A stretch of DNA of 40,085 nucleotides from Litchfieldia salsa (GCF_900104555.1 NZ_FNJU01000008.1:1-40085), one strand, 5' to 3'; numbered from the stretch's first letter, positions 1 to 11,234 are shown. Made by a program: numbers and translations. Notes: generated by a model not told the origin, from the letters alone.

Positions 1-95
1 CGAGCCGGCTTGAAGGTTGCTTTTTAACCTTCTAGTCGGATTGGCTTATGACCCCGAGCCGATGGCGCCTGGAGCTAGACAATAAGAAAAGCGGA
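1..95. repeat. GC-rich dispersed intergenic repeat, copy A
   Basis: The segment containing GCGCCTGGAGCTAGACA (about 66-82) with flanking GAGCCGAT is much more GC-rich than its surroundings. It recurs in the opposite orientation at 18003-18068. It contains an internal hairpin (GAAGGTTgctttttAACCTTC, 12-32) and carries no ORF. Repeats of this kind are scattered between genes in many Bacillus genomes; their function is unknown. The left end is cut by the window edge. Confidence 0.6.
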
Positions 96-96
96 G

Positions 97-127
97 AAAA
101 AGGTGGTGCCAGGCACCACCTTTTTTT
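97..127. terminator. Bidirectional rho-independent terminator of the ABC exporter operon
   Basis: The palindrome GGTGGTGCCaGGCACCACC (102-120) is flanked by AAAAA (97-101) and TTTTTTT (121-127). It therefore works as a stem plus U-tract on both strands. On the minus strand it directly follows the stop codon of the exporter gene that ends at 128. The core GGTGCC-n-GGCACC recurs at 35150-35162 and 36776-36788. Confidence 0.85.
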
Positions 128-1972
128 CTACGCCATTTCTTCAGTTAACTGGTTTTCATACAGATTTGCATAAAAACCACCCGCTTTTAATAAGGATTTA
201 TGAGTCCCGCTCTCAATCAATCGTCCTTCTTTTAAGACAAGGATTTGGTCGGCTGTTTGAATTGTATTCAATCGATGTGCAATAACAAAGCTTGTTCTTC
301 CTTCCATCAATCGTTGCAGGGCTTCTTGGATTTTCAGTTCAGTAATGGTATCAATACTACTAGTTGCTTCATCCAATACTAACAAAGTGGGATTTGAAAG
401 AATTGCTCGTGCGATGGATAGTAATTGCTTTTGCCCTTGGCTAATTCCATTCCCATCTTGAGTAAGAACCGTATCATATTTATTTGGTAGCTTCATGATA
501 AAAGAATGAGCATTCGCTAGTTTAGCTGACTCCTCAATTTCTTTGTCTGTTGCATCTAAACGGCCATATCGAATATTTTCTCTAATCGTTCCTCGAAAAA
601 GATATGAATCTTGTAACACAAAACCCATATTCGCTCTTAAGCTTTCTCTTTTAATCTCTTTTATGTCATGACCATCAATCATAATCTTACCTGTATTCAC
701 CTCATAAAATCGGGATAATAAGTTAATAATGGTCGTTTTACCAGCTCCCGTCGGTCCTACTAGTGCAACTGTTTCACCAGGTGATACCGAAAAACTAACA
801 TCTGTAACTGTATTTCCTTCTTTTTCATATGAAAATGAAACTTCCTTAAATTCAACTTCTCCATCTTGAATTAGAAAACTTTTCGCTTCTTTCTCATCTG
901 ACGCTTCTTCTTTTTCGTCAATTACCTCAAAAACACGCTCTGCTCCTGCAACTGCAGATAATAATGTATTAAATTGGTTAGCGAGGTCATTTAACGGTCT
1001 CGTAAATTGTCTTGAATACTCCGCAAAAATAACAATAACTCCAATCGAGATGAAACCATTTATGGCAAGTATTCCTCCGATAGCTGCAATCACAGCAAAG
1101 CTCAGATTATTAAGCATATTCATAAGTTTAGGGATAAATCCTGAATATGCCTGTGCCCAATAACCTGCAACTCTTAACTTTTCGCTCCTCTCACCAAACT
1201 CTCTTTTCACTCTATATTCTTGTGAGAATGTCTTTACGATTCGTTGTCCTGATACCGTTTCTTCAATAAAGCCATTTAACTCACCGATGCTTTTTTGCTG
1301 CTCTTTAAAAAACACCCCTGTTCGACTAGTAATCCATCTTAGACCATAGAACATGGTAGGTACAATCACCATCGTTAAGAATGTGAGCAACGGACTAAGC
1401 CAAAGCATCACAGAGAGCGTACCTACTAAGGTTAGAATGCTTGAAAAAATTTGAATGACTGAGCTGTTTAAGGTTGAGCTTACATTCTCAATATCATTCG
1501 TAATTCTACTCATAAGTTCCCCATGCTGCCTTTTATCAAAAAAAGGAATAGGTAGCTTATGTAAATGTTTAAATAACTGTGTTCTCATATTAAAAACAGT
1601 ATTTTGGGCAATCCCAATCATCCAATATGCTTGAAGCCAGGTCGATAAGGAGTGGAAGATGTATATGATAATAAGGCCTATTCCTAACGTAAATAATCCA
1701 CTATTATCCTGATCAACGATATAGTCATCTATAGCCATTCCTACTAAAAAAGGACCAAGTAAGCCTAATGCTGAACTAATGAAAACCATAAGTAATACAA
1801 GAAATAGTAAAACCTTATTCTCCGCTAAATAAGACCAAATACGCTTAATTGTACCTGCCCAATTCTTTGCCTTCCGTTTAGACTTTGGTAGTTCTGATCC
1901 CTGTTTATGCTCAATATCAGGATTAACGGCAATCTTTTTATACTGAAAAGGCGTTATAAGTTGTTTTAACAT
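128..1972 (-). CDS. ABC exporter half-transporter, subunit with the catalytic glutamate
   Basis: This 614-residue protein has an N-terminal six-helix exporter membrane domain (about residues 50-350) and a C-terminal ATPase domain. Visible motifs are Walker A GPTGAGKT, Walker B LLVLDEATSSID with the catalytic Glu, and the switch His in VIAHRLN. The signature is ISQGQ instead of LSGGQ, so it is degenerate. It pairs with the upstream subunit, whose stop TAA shares its A with this ATG (one-base overlap); the SD GAGGAGG lies inside the last codons of that gene. It resembles the YfiC/YknV/BmrD class of multidrug exporters in Bacillus, likely acting at the cytoplasmic membrane. Substrate is unknown and the exact orthologue cannot be settled. 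Confidence 0.92.
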   Translation of the reverse strand: MLKQLITPFQYKKIAVNPDIEHKQGSELPKSKRKAKNWAGTIKRIWSYLAENKVLLFLVLLMVFISSALGLLGPFLVGMAIDDYIVDQDNSGLFTLGIGLIIIYIFHSLSTWLQAYWMIGIAQNTVFNMRTQLFKHLHKLPIPFFDKRQHGELMSRITNDIENVSSTLNSSVIQIFSSILTLVGTLSVMLWLSPLLTFLTMVIVPTMFYGLRWITSRTGVFFKEQQKSIGELNGFIEETVSGQRIVKTFSQEYRVKREFGERSEKLRVAGYWAQAYSGFIPKLMNMLNNLSFAVIAAIGGILAINGFISIGVIVIFAEYSRQFTRPLNDLANQFNTLLSAVAGAERVFEVIDEKEEASDEKEAKSFLIQDGEVEFKEVSFSYEKEGNTVTDVSFSVSPGETVALVGPTGAGKTTIINLLSRFYEVNTGKIMIDGHDIKEIKRESLRANMGFVLQDSYLFRGTIRENIRYGRLDATDKEIEESAKLANAHSFIMKLPNKYDTVLTQDGNGISQGQKQLLSIARAILSNPTLLVLDEATSSIDTITELKIQEALQRLMEGRTSFVIAHRLNTIQTADQILVLKEGRLIESGTHKSLLKAGGFYANLYENQLTEEMA

Positions 1973-3711
1973 TAGATAGCCTCCTCTCGGTTTTGCGATT
2001 GGTAAATCTGTTGATATAAGGAGGATTCTTTTAATAAGTATTCATGATCCCCTTTCGCAATAAGCTTTCCTTCTTCAATTAATAGAATCATATCAGCCTC
2101 TAATGCTGTACTAATTTTTTGAGTAATGATAAGTGTAGTACATGTATAACGCTTCAATGCAGTCAATAGTTTGGATTCTGTTTTCAAATCAAGAGCACTT
2201 GTACTATCGTCTAATAACAATATTTTCGGTTTGCGAACAAGCGCTCGAGCAATTGACAATCTTTGCTTTTGTCCACCAGAAAGGTTCACACCTTTTTGCC
2301 CAATGATTGTTTCATATCCCTTCGGTAGATTCATAAGCGTTTCATGAATTTGAGCATCTTCTGCAGCTTCTATCATCTCTTCAAGTGTTGCATCCTCTTT
2401 CCCCCAGGCAATATTCCCTTTGACTGAACCTGTAAATAACAGAGCTTCTTGAGGAACATAACCAATTTGATTTCTTAGTGATACTGATTTCATTGTTCGA
2501 ACATCTTGCCCATCAATATAAACAGCCCCGGCTTCAACATCATATAATCTTGGTATTAATTGGAATAGGGATGACTTCCCAGAGCCTGTTGCACCTAATA
2601 TTGCAACTGTTTGACCAGGTTCTACAGTAAAAGTCAGATCTTCAAGCACCAATGAATCTGTTCCTGGGTATGTAAAGGAAACTTGTTTAAATTCAATTTT
2701 ACCTTTTATTGATAACTGATCCTTTTGATTTTCTAGAATTTGTTGATCCTGTTCATTCTCAATCACATCACTATCGACAACTAACACCTCTTCGATTCGC
2801 CCAGATGATGCTTTAGCTCTAGAAAAGGCCATGATGATAAATGAAAAGATAGAAAAGGCACCAGTAATTCTAGTTGCATAGTTTATAATTGCAACAACTT
2901 CGCCAACCTTGGCATCCCCCACATTAACAAGAGAACTACCAAACCATAATACGGCTAATATGCCTAAGTTCATCACCAATAAGAGAATCGGCATTGTCAC
3001 TTCCATCAGTCTTAGGGCTGAAACTGTTTTATCCTTTAATTCTTTATTTGTTTTTGTAAAACGCTTAACTTCATATTTTCTTCGTAAAAACGCTTTAATT
3101 AATCGGATTCCCGATAGATTTTCTTGCATCACACTATTTACACGATCAAGTCTTTCTTGTACAGACTTGAACAACACATCTCCTTTGTTCATTACCCCAT
3201 ATAAGAACAGGAATAGAAGGGGAATAACAATCAGGAAAATTAATGATAATTTAAAGTTAACTATAAGTGCCATTACTACTCCACCAATGATTAATAATGG
3301 AGCACGTAGCATAATTCTCAAGCTCATAAATACTGTGTTTTGTACCTGTACTACATCATTTGTCATCCTTGTGATTAGTGAGGATGTGGGGAAAAGATTA
3401 AATTTACTAAAGGAAAAAGATTGTACCTTGTCAAATAAGGCTTTCCTTATATCCAAACCAAAGCTTTGGCTAACATGTGCAGCATAAAACGAGTTAACAA
3501 TTCCTGAAATGAAGGCGAGAAGTGACATTCCAACCATTATTAATCCCCATTTAATAATAACGGGAATATCACCTTTCACAATCCCATCATCAATGATTTT
3601 GGCCATGAATAATGGTTGTAGAAGTTCAACAGCAAGTTCAACTAACATCAAGAACAGTGCTATACTAACTGGTATTCGATATGACTTTAAAAACGACAGT
3701 ACTTTTAACAT
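1972..3711 (-). CDS. ABC exporter half-transporter, subunit with degenerate ATPase site
   Basis: This 579-residue protein has exporter transmembrane helices (about 1-310) followed by an ATPase domain with Walker A GATGSGKS and a canonical LSGGQ signature. The residue after Walker B is Asp (LLLDDSTSALD) where the catalytic Glu should be, and the switch His is replaced by Gln (IITQKIS). Combined with the partner's ISQGQ signature, this predicts a heterodimer with one intact and one non-hydrolysing composite site, as in BmrCD- or TM287/288-type exporters. It is the first gene of a two-gene operon. The start is supported by the GGGGGA stretch just upstream of the ATG. Family assignment is firm; substrate is not. 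Confidence 0.92.
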   Translation of the reverse strand: MLKVLSFLKSYRIPVSIALFLMLVELAVELLQPLFMAKIIDDGIVKGDIPVIIKWGLIMVGMSLLAFISGIVNSFYAAHVSQSFGLDIRKALFDKVQSFSFSKFNLFPTSSLITRMTNDVVQVQNTVFMSLRIMLRAPLLIIGGVVMALIVNFKLSLIFLIVIPLLFLFLYGVMNKGDVLFKSVQERLDRVNSVMQENLSGIRLIKAFLRRKYEVKRFTKTNKELKDKTVSALRLMEVTMPILLLVMNLGILAVLWFGSSLVNVGDAKVGEVVAIINYATRITGAFSIFSFIIMAFSRAKASSGRIEEVLVVDSDVIENEQDQQILENQKDQLSIKGKIEFKQVSFTYPGTDSLVLEDLTFTVEPGQTVAILGATGSGKSSLFQLIPRLYDVEAGAVYIDGQDVRTMKSVSLRNQIGYVPQEALLFTGSVKGNIAWGKEDATLEEMIEAAEDAQIHETLMNLPKGYETIIGQKGVNLSGGQKQRLSIARALVRKPKILLLDDSTSALDLKTESKLLTALKRYTCTTLIITQKISTALEADMILLIEEGKLIAKGDHEYLLKESSLYQQIYQSQNREEAI

Positions 3712-3913
3712 ACAAGTCCCCCAAACGGTCTACCTGTTGATATGCAGGTTGTATTTATATATAAGTTTATTCTCTTCGCTTTACTAAAATCTTGAATTTG
3801 TTTATTTATTATCATACTCCTTTTTTTGTTATTTTTAAATAGTTTGACATTTTTTAAGGAAGATTCGTTCATAACAACAGACTGTTTTTATATGATTTTT
3901 TGCCTATAAAGCC

Positions 3914-4031
3914 GCAGGATGAATACACTCCGCGTCCGGCGGGTGACCAGTGAGCCTCCTCGTCGCTAAAGCTCCTGTGGGGTCTCACTTTGGCCACTTT
4001 TCCCGCAGGAGTCTACGTGTATTCATCCTGC
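3914..4031. repeat. 118-bp GC-rich repeat with 15-bp terminal inverted repeats
   Basis: GCAGGATGAATACAC at 3914-3928 is the exact reverse complement of 4017-4031. Between them lies a GC-rich core (GACTCCTGCGGG, GAGACCCCACAGGAGC, GCGACGAGGAGGCTCA on the minus strand). The same core blocks occur on the plus strand at 34075-34142. There is no transposase. It looks like a non-coding, MITE-like or bcr-type Bacillus repeat. Confidence 0.75.
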
Positions 4032-4095
4032 TTGGAACTACCACCCCTCAATGTTTTTATGTATAAAACAATACACTTTAAGAAAACAGCCTAAC

Positions 4096-4127
4096 AAAAA
4101 GACCAACACGCTTTTTGCGAATTAGTC
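4096..4127 (-). terminator. Terminator of the lia operon
   Basis: On the minus strand GACTAATTCGC, loop AAAAA, then GCGTGTTGGTC forms an 11-position stem with two G-U wobbles and one mismatch, followed by TTTTTGTT (from 4100 downward). It lies about 25 bases after the liaR stop. Confidence 0.7.
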
Positions 4128-4150
4128 TGCTTATCTGACTATAAGTAAAA

Positions 4151-4792
4151 TTAATGTACTAATGAGTGCTTAAACGCATAAATGACTGCTTGTGTTCGAT
4201 CATTCACTTCGAGTTTTGAAAGGATATTACTTACATGCACCTTTACTGTTTTTAAGGATATATATAATTCATCACTAATGTCTTGATTCGTCTTCCCCTT
4301 AGTCATTAGTAATAATACTTCTAATTCCCTATTGGTTAATTGGTCATGGAGTGGGGATTCCTTTTTGCGCATCTTCATCATCATTTTTCCTGTTACTTCA
4401 GGTTCTAGTACGGTTTGACCTTCGTAAGTTGAACGAACTGCATTCGCAATTTCACTTGCCTTAGATGTCTTTAACATATAACTAGTTGCTCCAGCCTCAA
4501 GTGCAGGATAAACCTTTTCATCATCAAGAAAGCTGGTCACAATGACAACCTTGGCTTCTGGCCATTGTGCAATAATTTGTCTTGTCGCTTCTATACCATC
4601 CATTTCAGCCATCACTAAGTCCATTAAAATAACATCAGGTCGCAAGCTTAATGCAAGCTCTACTCCCACTTTCCCATCTGCAGCTTCACCCACCACTTCA
4701 ATATCTGGTTGGGCAGCTAAATAAGACGATACCCCTATTCGAACCATTTCATGATCATCTACAAACAACACTTTAATCATTTCCGTCTTCAC
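4151..4792 (-). CDS. liaR: Two-component response regulator LiaR (VraR family)
   Basis: This 213-residue NarL/LuxR-type regulator has a receiver domain (about 1-125) with acidic pocket VDDHE and phospho-acceptor Asp58 in ILMDLVM. A C-terminal LuxR helix-turn-helix (about 148-210) contains [21 protein letters not shown]. It is the last gene of liaI-liaH-liaF-liaS-liaR; its ATG overlaps the end of liaS by four bases, so the two are translationally coupled. By family knowledge LiaR activates its own operon after damage at the lipid II cycle (for example bacitracin). The order liaF-liaS-liaR makes this identification secure. Confidence 0.93.
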   Translation of the reverse strand: MKTEMIKVLFVDDHEMVRIGVSSYLAAQPDIEVVGEAADGKVGVELALSLRPDVILMDLVMAEMDGIEATRQIIAQWPEAKVVIVTSFLDDEKVYPALEAGATSYMLKTSKASEIANAVRSTYEGQTVLEPEVTGKMMMKMRKKESPLHDQLTNRELEVLLLMTKGKTNQDISDELYISLKTVKVHVSNILSKLEVNDRTQAVIYAFKHSLVH

Positions 4793-5820
4793 CCCATCAT
4801 CGGCACTTTTACTTCGAGCTTTGTTCCACTGTTTTTAATACTGACAATTTTCAACGTTCCACCAATTTCTGTTGCCCTGTCCTGCATATTCTGCATTCCA
4901 TATGATCCTGGTGTAGAAGAATCAGGATTCATTTCAAATCCAACACCATTATCAACAATTCTTAAAATCACAAAATCATCTCTTAGGATAAGTAAAATCT
5001 CAAGCTTTGTACATTTTGCATGTCTAAGTGTATTTGAAACAGATTCCTGAAGAATACGAAATAAATGATCCTCAATTCCTTTATCTAATGTCATTTCTTC
5101 AATTTTCCAAGTTATTTCCAATGTAACTTTTTGAGTTAGCTCAAACAAAAGCTCTTCGATACCTTCTTGAAGGGTTTTTCCCTTTAATGCAACTGGACGA
5201 AGATGTAATAATAAAGCCCGCATTTCTAGTTGTGATTGATGAATCATATTTTCAACCATCTTGAGTTGTTTTCCTTCAGCACTTTCATCGCTTCCTCTAG
5301 TTTCAGTAATCGCAGACATCAACATTGATGCAGCAAACAATTGTTGGCTCACTGAATCATGCAGCTCTCTTGCCAAACGATTTCTTTCTTGGGAAATTAG
5401 TTCCTGAATTCTCTTTTCTTGATCTTCAGCCTTTTCTGTTGCCAGTTTTTGAGACATTCTCACTTGTTCGATCATTGTTGACTTTAACTTATTAATTTTC
5501 TTTATAATTAGCTCTTCTTCTAAGTCGGTTCCAATCGACAGAATTTCTCCTTTATTACCTTCTGCTACTTGTTGAAGACGATTAGAAATAGCCCTTAGTT
5601 GATTTCTTCTACTAATTCCAATGGAAAAACCAAACACAATACCTATCACGATTGTTATACTTGGTAGAATAATAATAAAAGGTACATCAAGTATGTTCTG
5701 GTGCCATAATAGTGACCATTTTTCTAATGGGAATGCTAGAAAAATGCCAATAGATGATAATAACAATAGTAGAATTGACAGTGCGACAGACATTAAGATT
5801 TGACGTTGAAGAATACTCAT
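4789..5820 (-). CDS. liaS: Sensor histidine kinase LiaS (VraS family)
   Basis: This 343-residue protein has two membrane helices (about 8-30 and 46-70) with a very short external loop between them, as expected for an intramembrane-sensing kinase. A HAMP-like linker and coiled coil follow. The HisKA_3 motif [12 protein letters not shown] carries phospho-His154, and the HATPase domain shows [14 protein letters not shown] and VDNGVGFE. It overlaps liaF by four bases at its start and liaR by four bases at its end. Its known role is a bifunctional kinase/phosphatase for LiaR, held inactive by LiaF. Confidence 0.93.
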   Translation of the reverse strand: MSILQRQILMSVALSILLLLLSSIGIFLAFPLEKWSLLWHQNILDVPFIIILPSITIVIGIVFGFSIGISRRNQLRAISNRLQQVAEGNKGEILSIGTDLEEELIIKKINKLKSTMIEQVRMSQKLATEKAEDQEKRIQELISQERNRLARELHDSVSQQLFAASMLMSAITETRGSDESAEGKQLKMVENMIHQSQLEMRALLLHLRPVALKGKTLQEGIEELLFELTQKVTLEITWKIEEMTLDKGIEDHLFRILQESVSNTLRHAKCTKLEILLILRDDFVILRIVDNGVGFEMNPDSSTPGSYGMQNMQDRATEIGGTLKIVSIKNSGTKLEVKVPMMG

Positions 5821-6545
5821 ACTCTCTTCACCTCAAGGTCCCCGTAGAACATCGAGGTAACAATCTTGATTTTCTGTGTAGCTGTCAGATAGTCTACAGT
5901 TTGGTATGTTATTACTTGATTATAGGCTCTTGGTTCCTGATGTTGAAAGACTGAAGTTGTACCGATGAGTGCAGAATGATTGATCATCACTTCTAATTCA
6001 TACGGAACCTTTATTTTTATATTCCCTGCAAAATTCCGTATCACGATAACAGATTCCCCGTCTGGAAGAACCGTGTTACTTAAGTCGATGACCGTATCTC
6101 CGATTCCTAATTGAAGTGTAATATCGTTCCATTCATATACATGATCAGGTGTTTCGATTTGTCCAAACAGCTTATTAGAAAACAATGGCTGCTTCCTTAA
6201 TAAAGGTTCATTTTCCAATATAGAAGAATCCAATACAGGCTCAATTTGATTTGGGTTTTTTCTACTTTTAAAATATTGATAAGCACAGTAGAGAATGATT
6301 GTTAGTAGAAGAAATTTAAAGGCATTACTACTTAGTATAGTAACTGCAATAGTAACCAAACCAAACCAAAATACCACCTTACCTATTGTTCGGTGATATT
6401 TATTGATCCCAAAGTAAATACATAAGCAAGATATGAGAGCAGAAAACATAACACCGTTATTAAAAAAGGTTACTTCAATTATTATAATTACGATAGCAAG
6501 CATCGCAATCCAGCTTCGAAAATCGTCGTTTTTAAATGGCAACAT
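5817..6545 (-). CDS. liaF: LiaF, membrane inhibitor of the LiaRS system
   Basis: This 242-residue protein has hydrophobic N-terminal segments (about 12-105) and a soluble C-terminal domain rich in beta strands (about 130-242), the typical LiaF/VraT layout. It sits between liaH and liaS and overlaps liaS by four bases. In the family it keeps LiaS in the phosphatase state until envelope stress occurs. Its SD region (GGGGGGATAGCCCC just before ATG) can fold into GGGG-ATAG-CCCC and might mask the ribosome binding site. A terminator-like hairpin at 6588-6611 separates it from liaH. Confidence 0.9.
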   Translation of the reverse strand: MLPFKNDDFRSWIAMLAIVIIIIEVTFFNNGVMFSALISCLCIYFGINKYHRTIGKVVFWFGLVTIAVTILSSNAFKFLLLTIILYCAYQYFKSRKNPNQIEPVLDSSILENEPLLRKQPLFSNKLFGQIETPDHVYEWNDITLQLGIGDTVIDLSNTVLPDGESVIVIRNFAGNIKIKVPYELEVMINHSALIGTTSVFQHQEPRAYNQVITYQTVDYLTATQKIKIVTSMFYGDLEVKRV

Positions 6546-6587
6546 GGGGCTATCCCCCCTTCTGATTATATGCTTAAAATGTAATAA

Positions 6588-6611
6588 AAAGGCATAGTTC
6601 CCTATGCCTTT
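6588..6611 (-). terminator. Attenuator/terminator between liaH and liaF
   Basis: A perfect 10-bp stem AAAGGCATAG / CTATGCCTTT with loop GGAA (minus strand) is followed by TTATTAC. It lies after the liaH stop and before liaF. It probably makes liaIH the major transcript and liaFSR a read-through product, as known for B. subtilis. Confidence 0.8.
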
Positions 6612-6627
6612 AGCATACCATTTTCAA

Positions 6628-7275
6628 TTATAAAAGAGTATTAGATTCTTCTTTTTTCATCTCTTTTTCTAGGTGTGCAATTCTAGCGTCAATTGTGCTT
6701 CTATAATAAGACGAATTCACTTGTTCTTCAAGGCGATCAAGATAGCGTTCCATTTCATTGAAACTAAGAGATGATTGATTCATATGACCTTTTTCGGATT
6801 CAAAAACTTGACTCATACGATAGTTTGCACGAGCTATGTTTTCACGGCCCATCAATTCCATTCGCTTCAATTGCATATCCTTTAATTTATGCTTCATTTC
6901 TTCGTATCTTGTTTCAAGTTCTACTAAATGCTTTGTAGCTTCTGTCAGAGTCACCTTTAATCTTTCTGCTCTCTCCTCATATTGAAGCTGCTCTTTATAT
7001 GCAAATTGGTATAATTCTTCTTCACCCGCTCTTGTAGCAATTTCAGCTTGTTGTTTTCTTTTTTCTGCTAGGTGCTTTGATTCATCAAATTCTTTAGTAA
7101 ATTCATCTTTCAGACGGTATTGACGCTCGACTAGCTTTCGTACCTTTTCAACCTCTAATTCACATTGACGAAGATATTGGTTAAGTGATGAGATTGGATT
7201 CTTTTTTTCTTTTTCATCAAGTACCTCGTGAAGATCTGCTGCAATTGTGTTTTTAATACGGTTAAATAAACCCAT
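6628..7275 (-). CDS. liaH: LiaH, PspA/IM30-family membrane-protecting protein
   Basis: This 215-residue, almost entirely alpha-helical and highly charged protein begins MGLFNRIKNTIAADLHEVLD, the typical PspA/LiaH N-terminus. Long coiled coils run through residues 30-215 and there are no membrane segments. Family members form large oligomeric rings or rods that protect the cytoplasmic membrane during envelope stress. It lies 26 bases downstream of liaI, which supplies the membrane anchor for LiaH in B. subtilis. A clear SD (GGAGAGATAATT) precedes the ATG. Confidence 0.92.
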   Translation of the reverse strand: MGLFNRIKNTIAADLHEVLDEKEKKNPISSLNQYLRQCELEVEKVRKLVERQYRLKDEFTKEFDESKHLAEKRKQQAEIATRAGEEELYQFAYKEQLQYEERAERLKVTLTEATKHLVELETRYEEMKHKLKDMQLKRMELMGRENIARANYRMSQVFESEKGHMNQSSLSFNEMERYLDRLEEQVNSSYYRSTIDARIAHLEKEMKKEESNTLL

Positions 7276-7301
7276 GATAATTATCTCTCCTTTAATTTAA
7301 A

Positions 7302-7649
7302 TTAAAAATTCTTTTTTAACTGTGCCCATTCTTTTTCGAAATTGATAAAAGGATCATTTTCCTCTTTCACATTTTCTTGTTTCTTATTCCAATTCTTATA
7401 CACTAAGAAAAGCACGAATGCTGCAACCACACCGATTAAGGCTGGTGCATTTGATATTGTCATACCAAGTGCGAAGAATCCGACTATCCCCCATAAAACT
7501 TTTTTTCCGGTAGACTCTGATTTCATAAATCCTTTAAACGAGTAATACAAAATTACTAAACCGATCAACATTCCAATTGCTGGACCTACATGGGATAGCA
7601 TGACAATTGCTGCAATCATCCCAACTAGTAATAAACCAAACTTTTTCAT
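7302..7649 (-). CDS. liaI: LiaI-like small membrane protein
   Basis: This 115-residue protein has several hydrophobic segments (about 4-24, 26-43, 50-67, 69-85) and a charged C-terminal tail. It is the first gene of the lia operon, preceded by a strong GGAGG site. Size, topology and position match LiaI (126 residues in B. subtilis), which recruits LiaH to the membrane. Sequence conservation in this family is low, so the call rests largely on gene order. Confidence 0.82.
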   Translation of the reverse strand: MKKFGLLLVGMIAAIVMLSHVGPAIGMLIGLVILYYSFKGFMKSESTGKKVLWGIVGFFALGMTISNAPALIGVVAAFVLFLVYKNWNKKQENVKEENDPFINFEKEWAQLKKNF

Positions 7650-7701
7650 CCTTATTTCCTCCTTTCATTTCATGTCTTAATTCTATCTTTAATTCTTTTT
7701 G

Positions 7702-7760
7702 AGTATAATGATCCTCAGTTATATTTTTCAGTAAGACCTAAGGCGTATTACTGGTAATAC
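7702..7760 (-). promoter_or_regulatory. Probable liaI promoter with upstream dyad (candidate LiaR operator)
   Basis: On the minus strand a -10 TATACT (7702-7707) and a weak -35 TGAAAA (7725-7730) are spaced by 17 bases. A poor -35 fits an activator-dependent promoter. Upstream, GTATTACTGGTAATAC (7745-7760) is a perfect 7-2-7 inverted repeat extended by AAGG/CCTT, centred near -57. I infer it could be the LiaR site. I have not matched it to a published LiaR consensus. Confidence 0.5.
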
Positions 7761-7782
7761 CCTTGGAGCCATTTAAAGAGCC

Positions 7783-7816
7783 AAAAAAAAGAAGACATCC
7801 AAAAATGGATGTCTTC
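7783..7816 (-). terminator. Terminator of the ara/abf operon
   Basis: A perfect 10-bp stem GAAGACATCC / GGATGTCTTC with a six-base loop is followed on the minus strand by eight T (7790 down to 7783). It lies 12 bases after the GH43 stop codon and ends the arabinose operon. Confidence 0.93.
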
Positions 7817-7827
7817 TCACTCAATAT

Positions 7828-8991
7828 TTACTTAACTGTCACTGTTGCAGTAGCTTTAACATTCGAAAAGTCTAATTTATAGCCTGGTTCTCCAAAGTAT
7901 GGTGTCCCATCTGGTTTCCAGAACATTCTTTGTACTCTTGCATGACGGTTATGGTCATACAATGGATTTCCTACGATTTCTTTATATGGTCTAGCATGAT
8001 AAACAAGTAAATCAGTTTCTCCATCTTCAGCAACTGTAAAGCTGTTATGGCCTGGTCCATACTCACTTGTTTCTTCGCTTGAAACAAGGACAGGTTCTGG
8101 GTTTTTCGTCCATGATGATGGATCCAATAAATCGCTATCTTCAGGAGCAGAAAGGAGGCCCATTGCATAACGATCGTCTGTTGCACTAGCTGAAAATGCA
8201 ATAAATACTTTGCCATTTCTTCTAATCATGGCAGGTCCTTCGTTTACATTGAAGTCTTCTCTCTCCCATTGATACTCTGGAGTAGCTAATAAAACTTGCT
8301 CTCCTATAATTGTCCATGGATTGCTCATTTCAGCAATATAAAGGTTTGAAATGGTTTCATTTTCTACTTTTTGAGCCCATACTAGAAATCTCTTCCCATT
8401 ATGCTCAAAAGTTGTTGCATCCAATGAAAAACTTTGGAAGTTTGTATTCACTTGACCCTTTTCAACCCATTTACCTGTTAATGGATTTTCTTCATCACAT
8501 TCAAGAACATATGGACGAATTGCCCAAACATCTTCTTCCTCTCCAGCTGCGAAATGGATATACCATTTTCCATCGATGAAGTGTAGTTCCGGTGCCCAGA
8601 TGTGCTTTGACATAATCCCACTGTCATACTTTTCCCAAAGCACAGTCTCAGGAGCATCTGTTAACCCTTCAATCGTTTTTGATCGTCTTAAGACAATACG
8701 ATCATATTCAGGATAGGAACCAGTGAAATAGTAATAGCCATCAGAATGTTTATACATGTATGGGTCAGCTCTTTGTTCAATTAGTGGACTCTTGTATTCT
8801 TTATGTACAATCTCTCCACTTACTGTAAAGCTTCCATCTTTTTCAAGTAAATCAGCATTAACCTCTTCCCATACTACATCAAAATCAGCGACAATTCCTT
8901 GTTCTAATTCAACATCTACCTTTTTTGGTAAAACAGGCTGAGTACCTACTTCTGTTGTTACATTTACTTCTCTTACACCTTGAATTTTCAT
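7828..8991 (-). CDS. GH43 family arabinofuranosidase/arabinanase-like glycosidase with N-terminal Ig-like domain
   Basis: This 387-residue protein starts with a short beta domain (about 1-65) resembling bacterial Ig-like domains of glycosidases (VDVELEQG ... FTVSGEIV). A five-bladed GH43 catalytic domain follows. Its expected acidic residues are visible: Asp76 in RADPYMY (general base), Asp191 in SLDATTF (pKa modulator) and Glu251 in NEGPAMI (general acid). There is no signal peptide, so it should act in the cytoplasm on imported arabino- or arabinoxylo-oligosaccharides. It is the last gene of the ara operon, after abfA. The exact linkage it cleaves cannot be read from sequence. Confidence 0.85.
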   Translation of the reverse strand: MKIQGVREVNVTTEVGTQPVLPKKVDVELEQGIVADFDVVWEEVNADLLEKDGSFTVSGEIVHKEYKSPLIEQRADPYMYKHSDGYYYFTGSYPEYDRIVLRRSKTIEGLTDAPETVLWEKYDSGIMSKHIWAPELHFIDGKWYIHFAAGEEEDVWAIRPYVLECDEENPLTGKWVEKGQVNTNFQSFSLDATTFEHNGKRFLVWAQKVENETISNLYIAEMSNPWTIIGEQVLLATPEYQWEREDFNVNEGPAMIRRNGKVFIAFSASATDDRYAMGLLSAPEDSDLLDPSSWTKNPEPVLVSSEETSEYGPGHNSFTVAEDGETDLLVYHARPYKEIVGNPLYDHNRHARVQRMFWKPDGTPYFGEPGYKLDFSNVKATATVTVK

Positions 8992-9013
8992 ATACTCATC
9001 ATCCTCTCTTTTG

Positions 9014-9073
9014 AAAAAGCACCCCTAAGAGATTAGTAGGATTAGTTAGAAACTACACTTCTTTTAGTGGTGC
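9014..9073 (-). terminator. Intercistronic stem-loop between abfA and GH43 gene
   Basis: On the minus strand GCACCACTAAAAG (9073-9061) pairs with CTCTTAGGGGTGC (9031-9019) with two imperfect positions and a 29-base loop, followed by TTTTT. It resembles a weak terminator or an mRNA-stabilising hairpin that would lower expression of the last gene. Confidence 0.6.
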
Positions 9074-9081
9074 TGTTTTAC

Positions 9082-11234
<2,153 letters not shown>

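Larger units (their letters stand above)
3712..4150. other. Intergenic region between exporter operon and lia operon
   Basis: About 440 bases without a credible gene. The left part is the AT-rich upstream region of the exporter operon, with a small dyad ACCTGcatatcaaCAGGT on the minus strand at about 3724-3745. The middle holds the GC-rich repeat at 3914-4031. The right end holds the lia terminator (4096-4127). I see no RNA gene. Confidence 0.6.

Noticed and set aside
2909-3487. 192-codon open frame on the plus strand
   Set aside because: It lies wholly antisense to the well-supported ABC exporter gene, has no SD or promoter and shows no recognisable domain.
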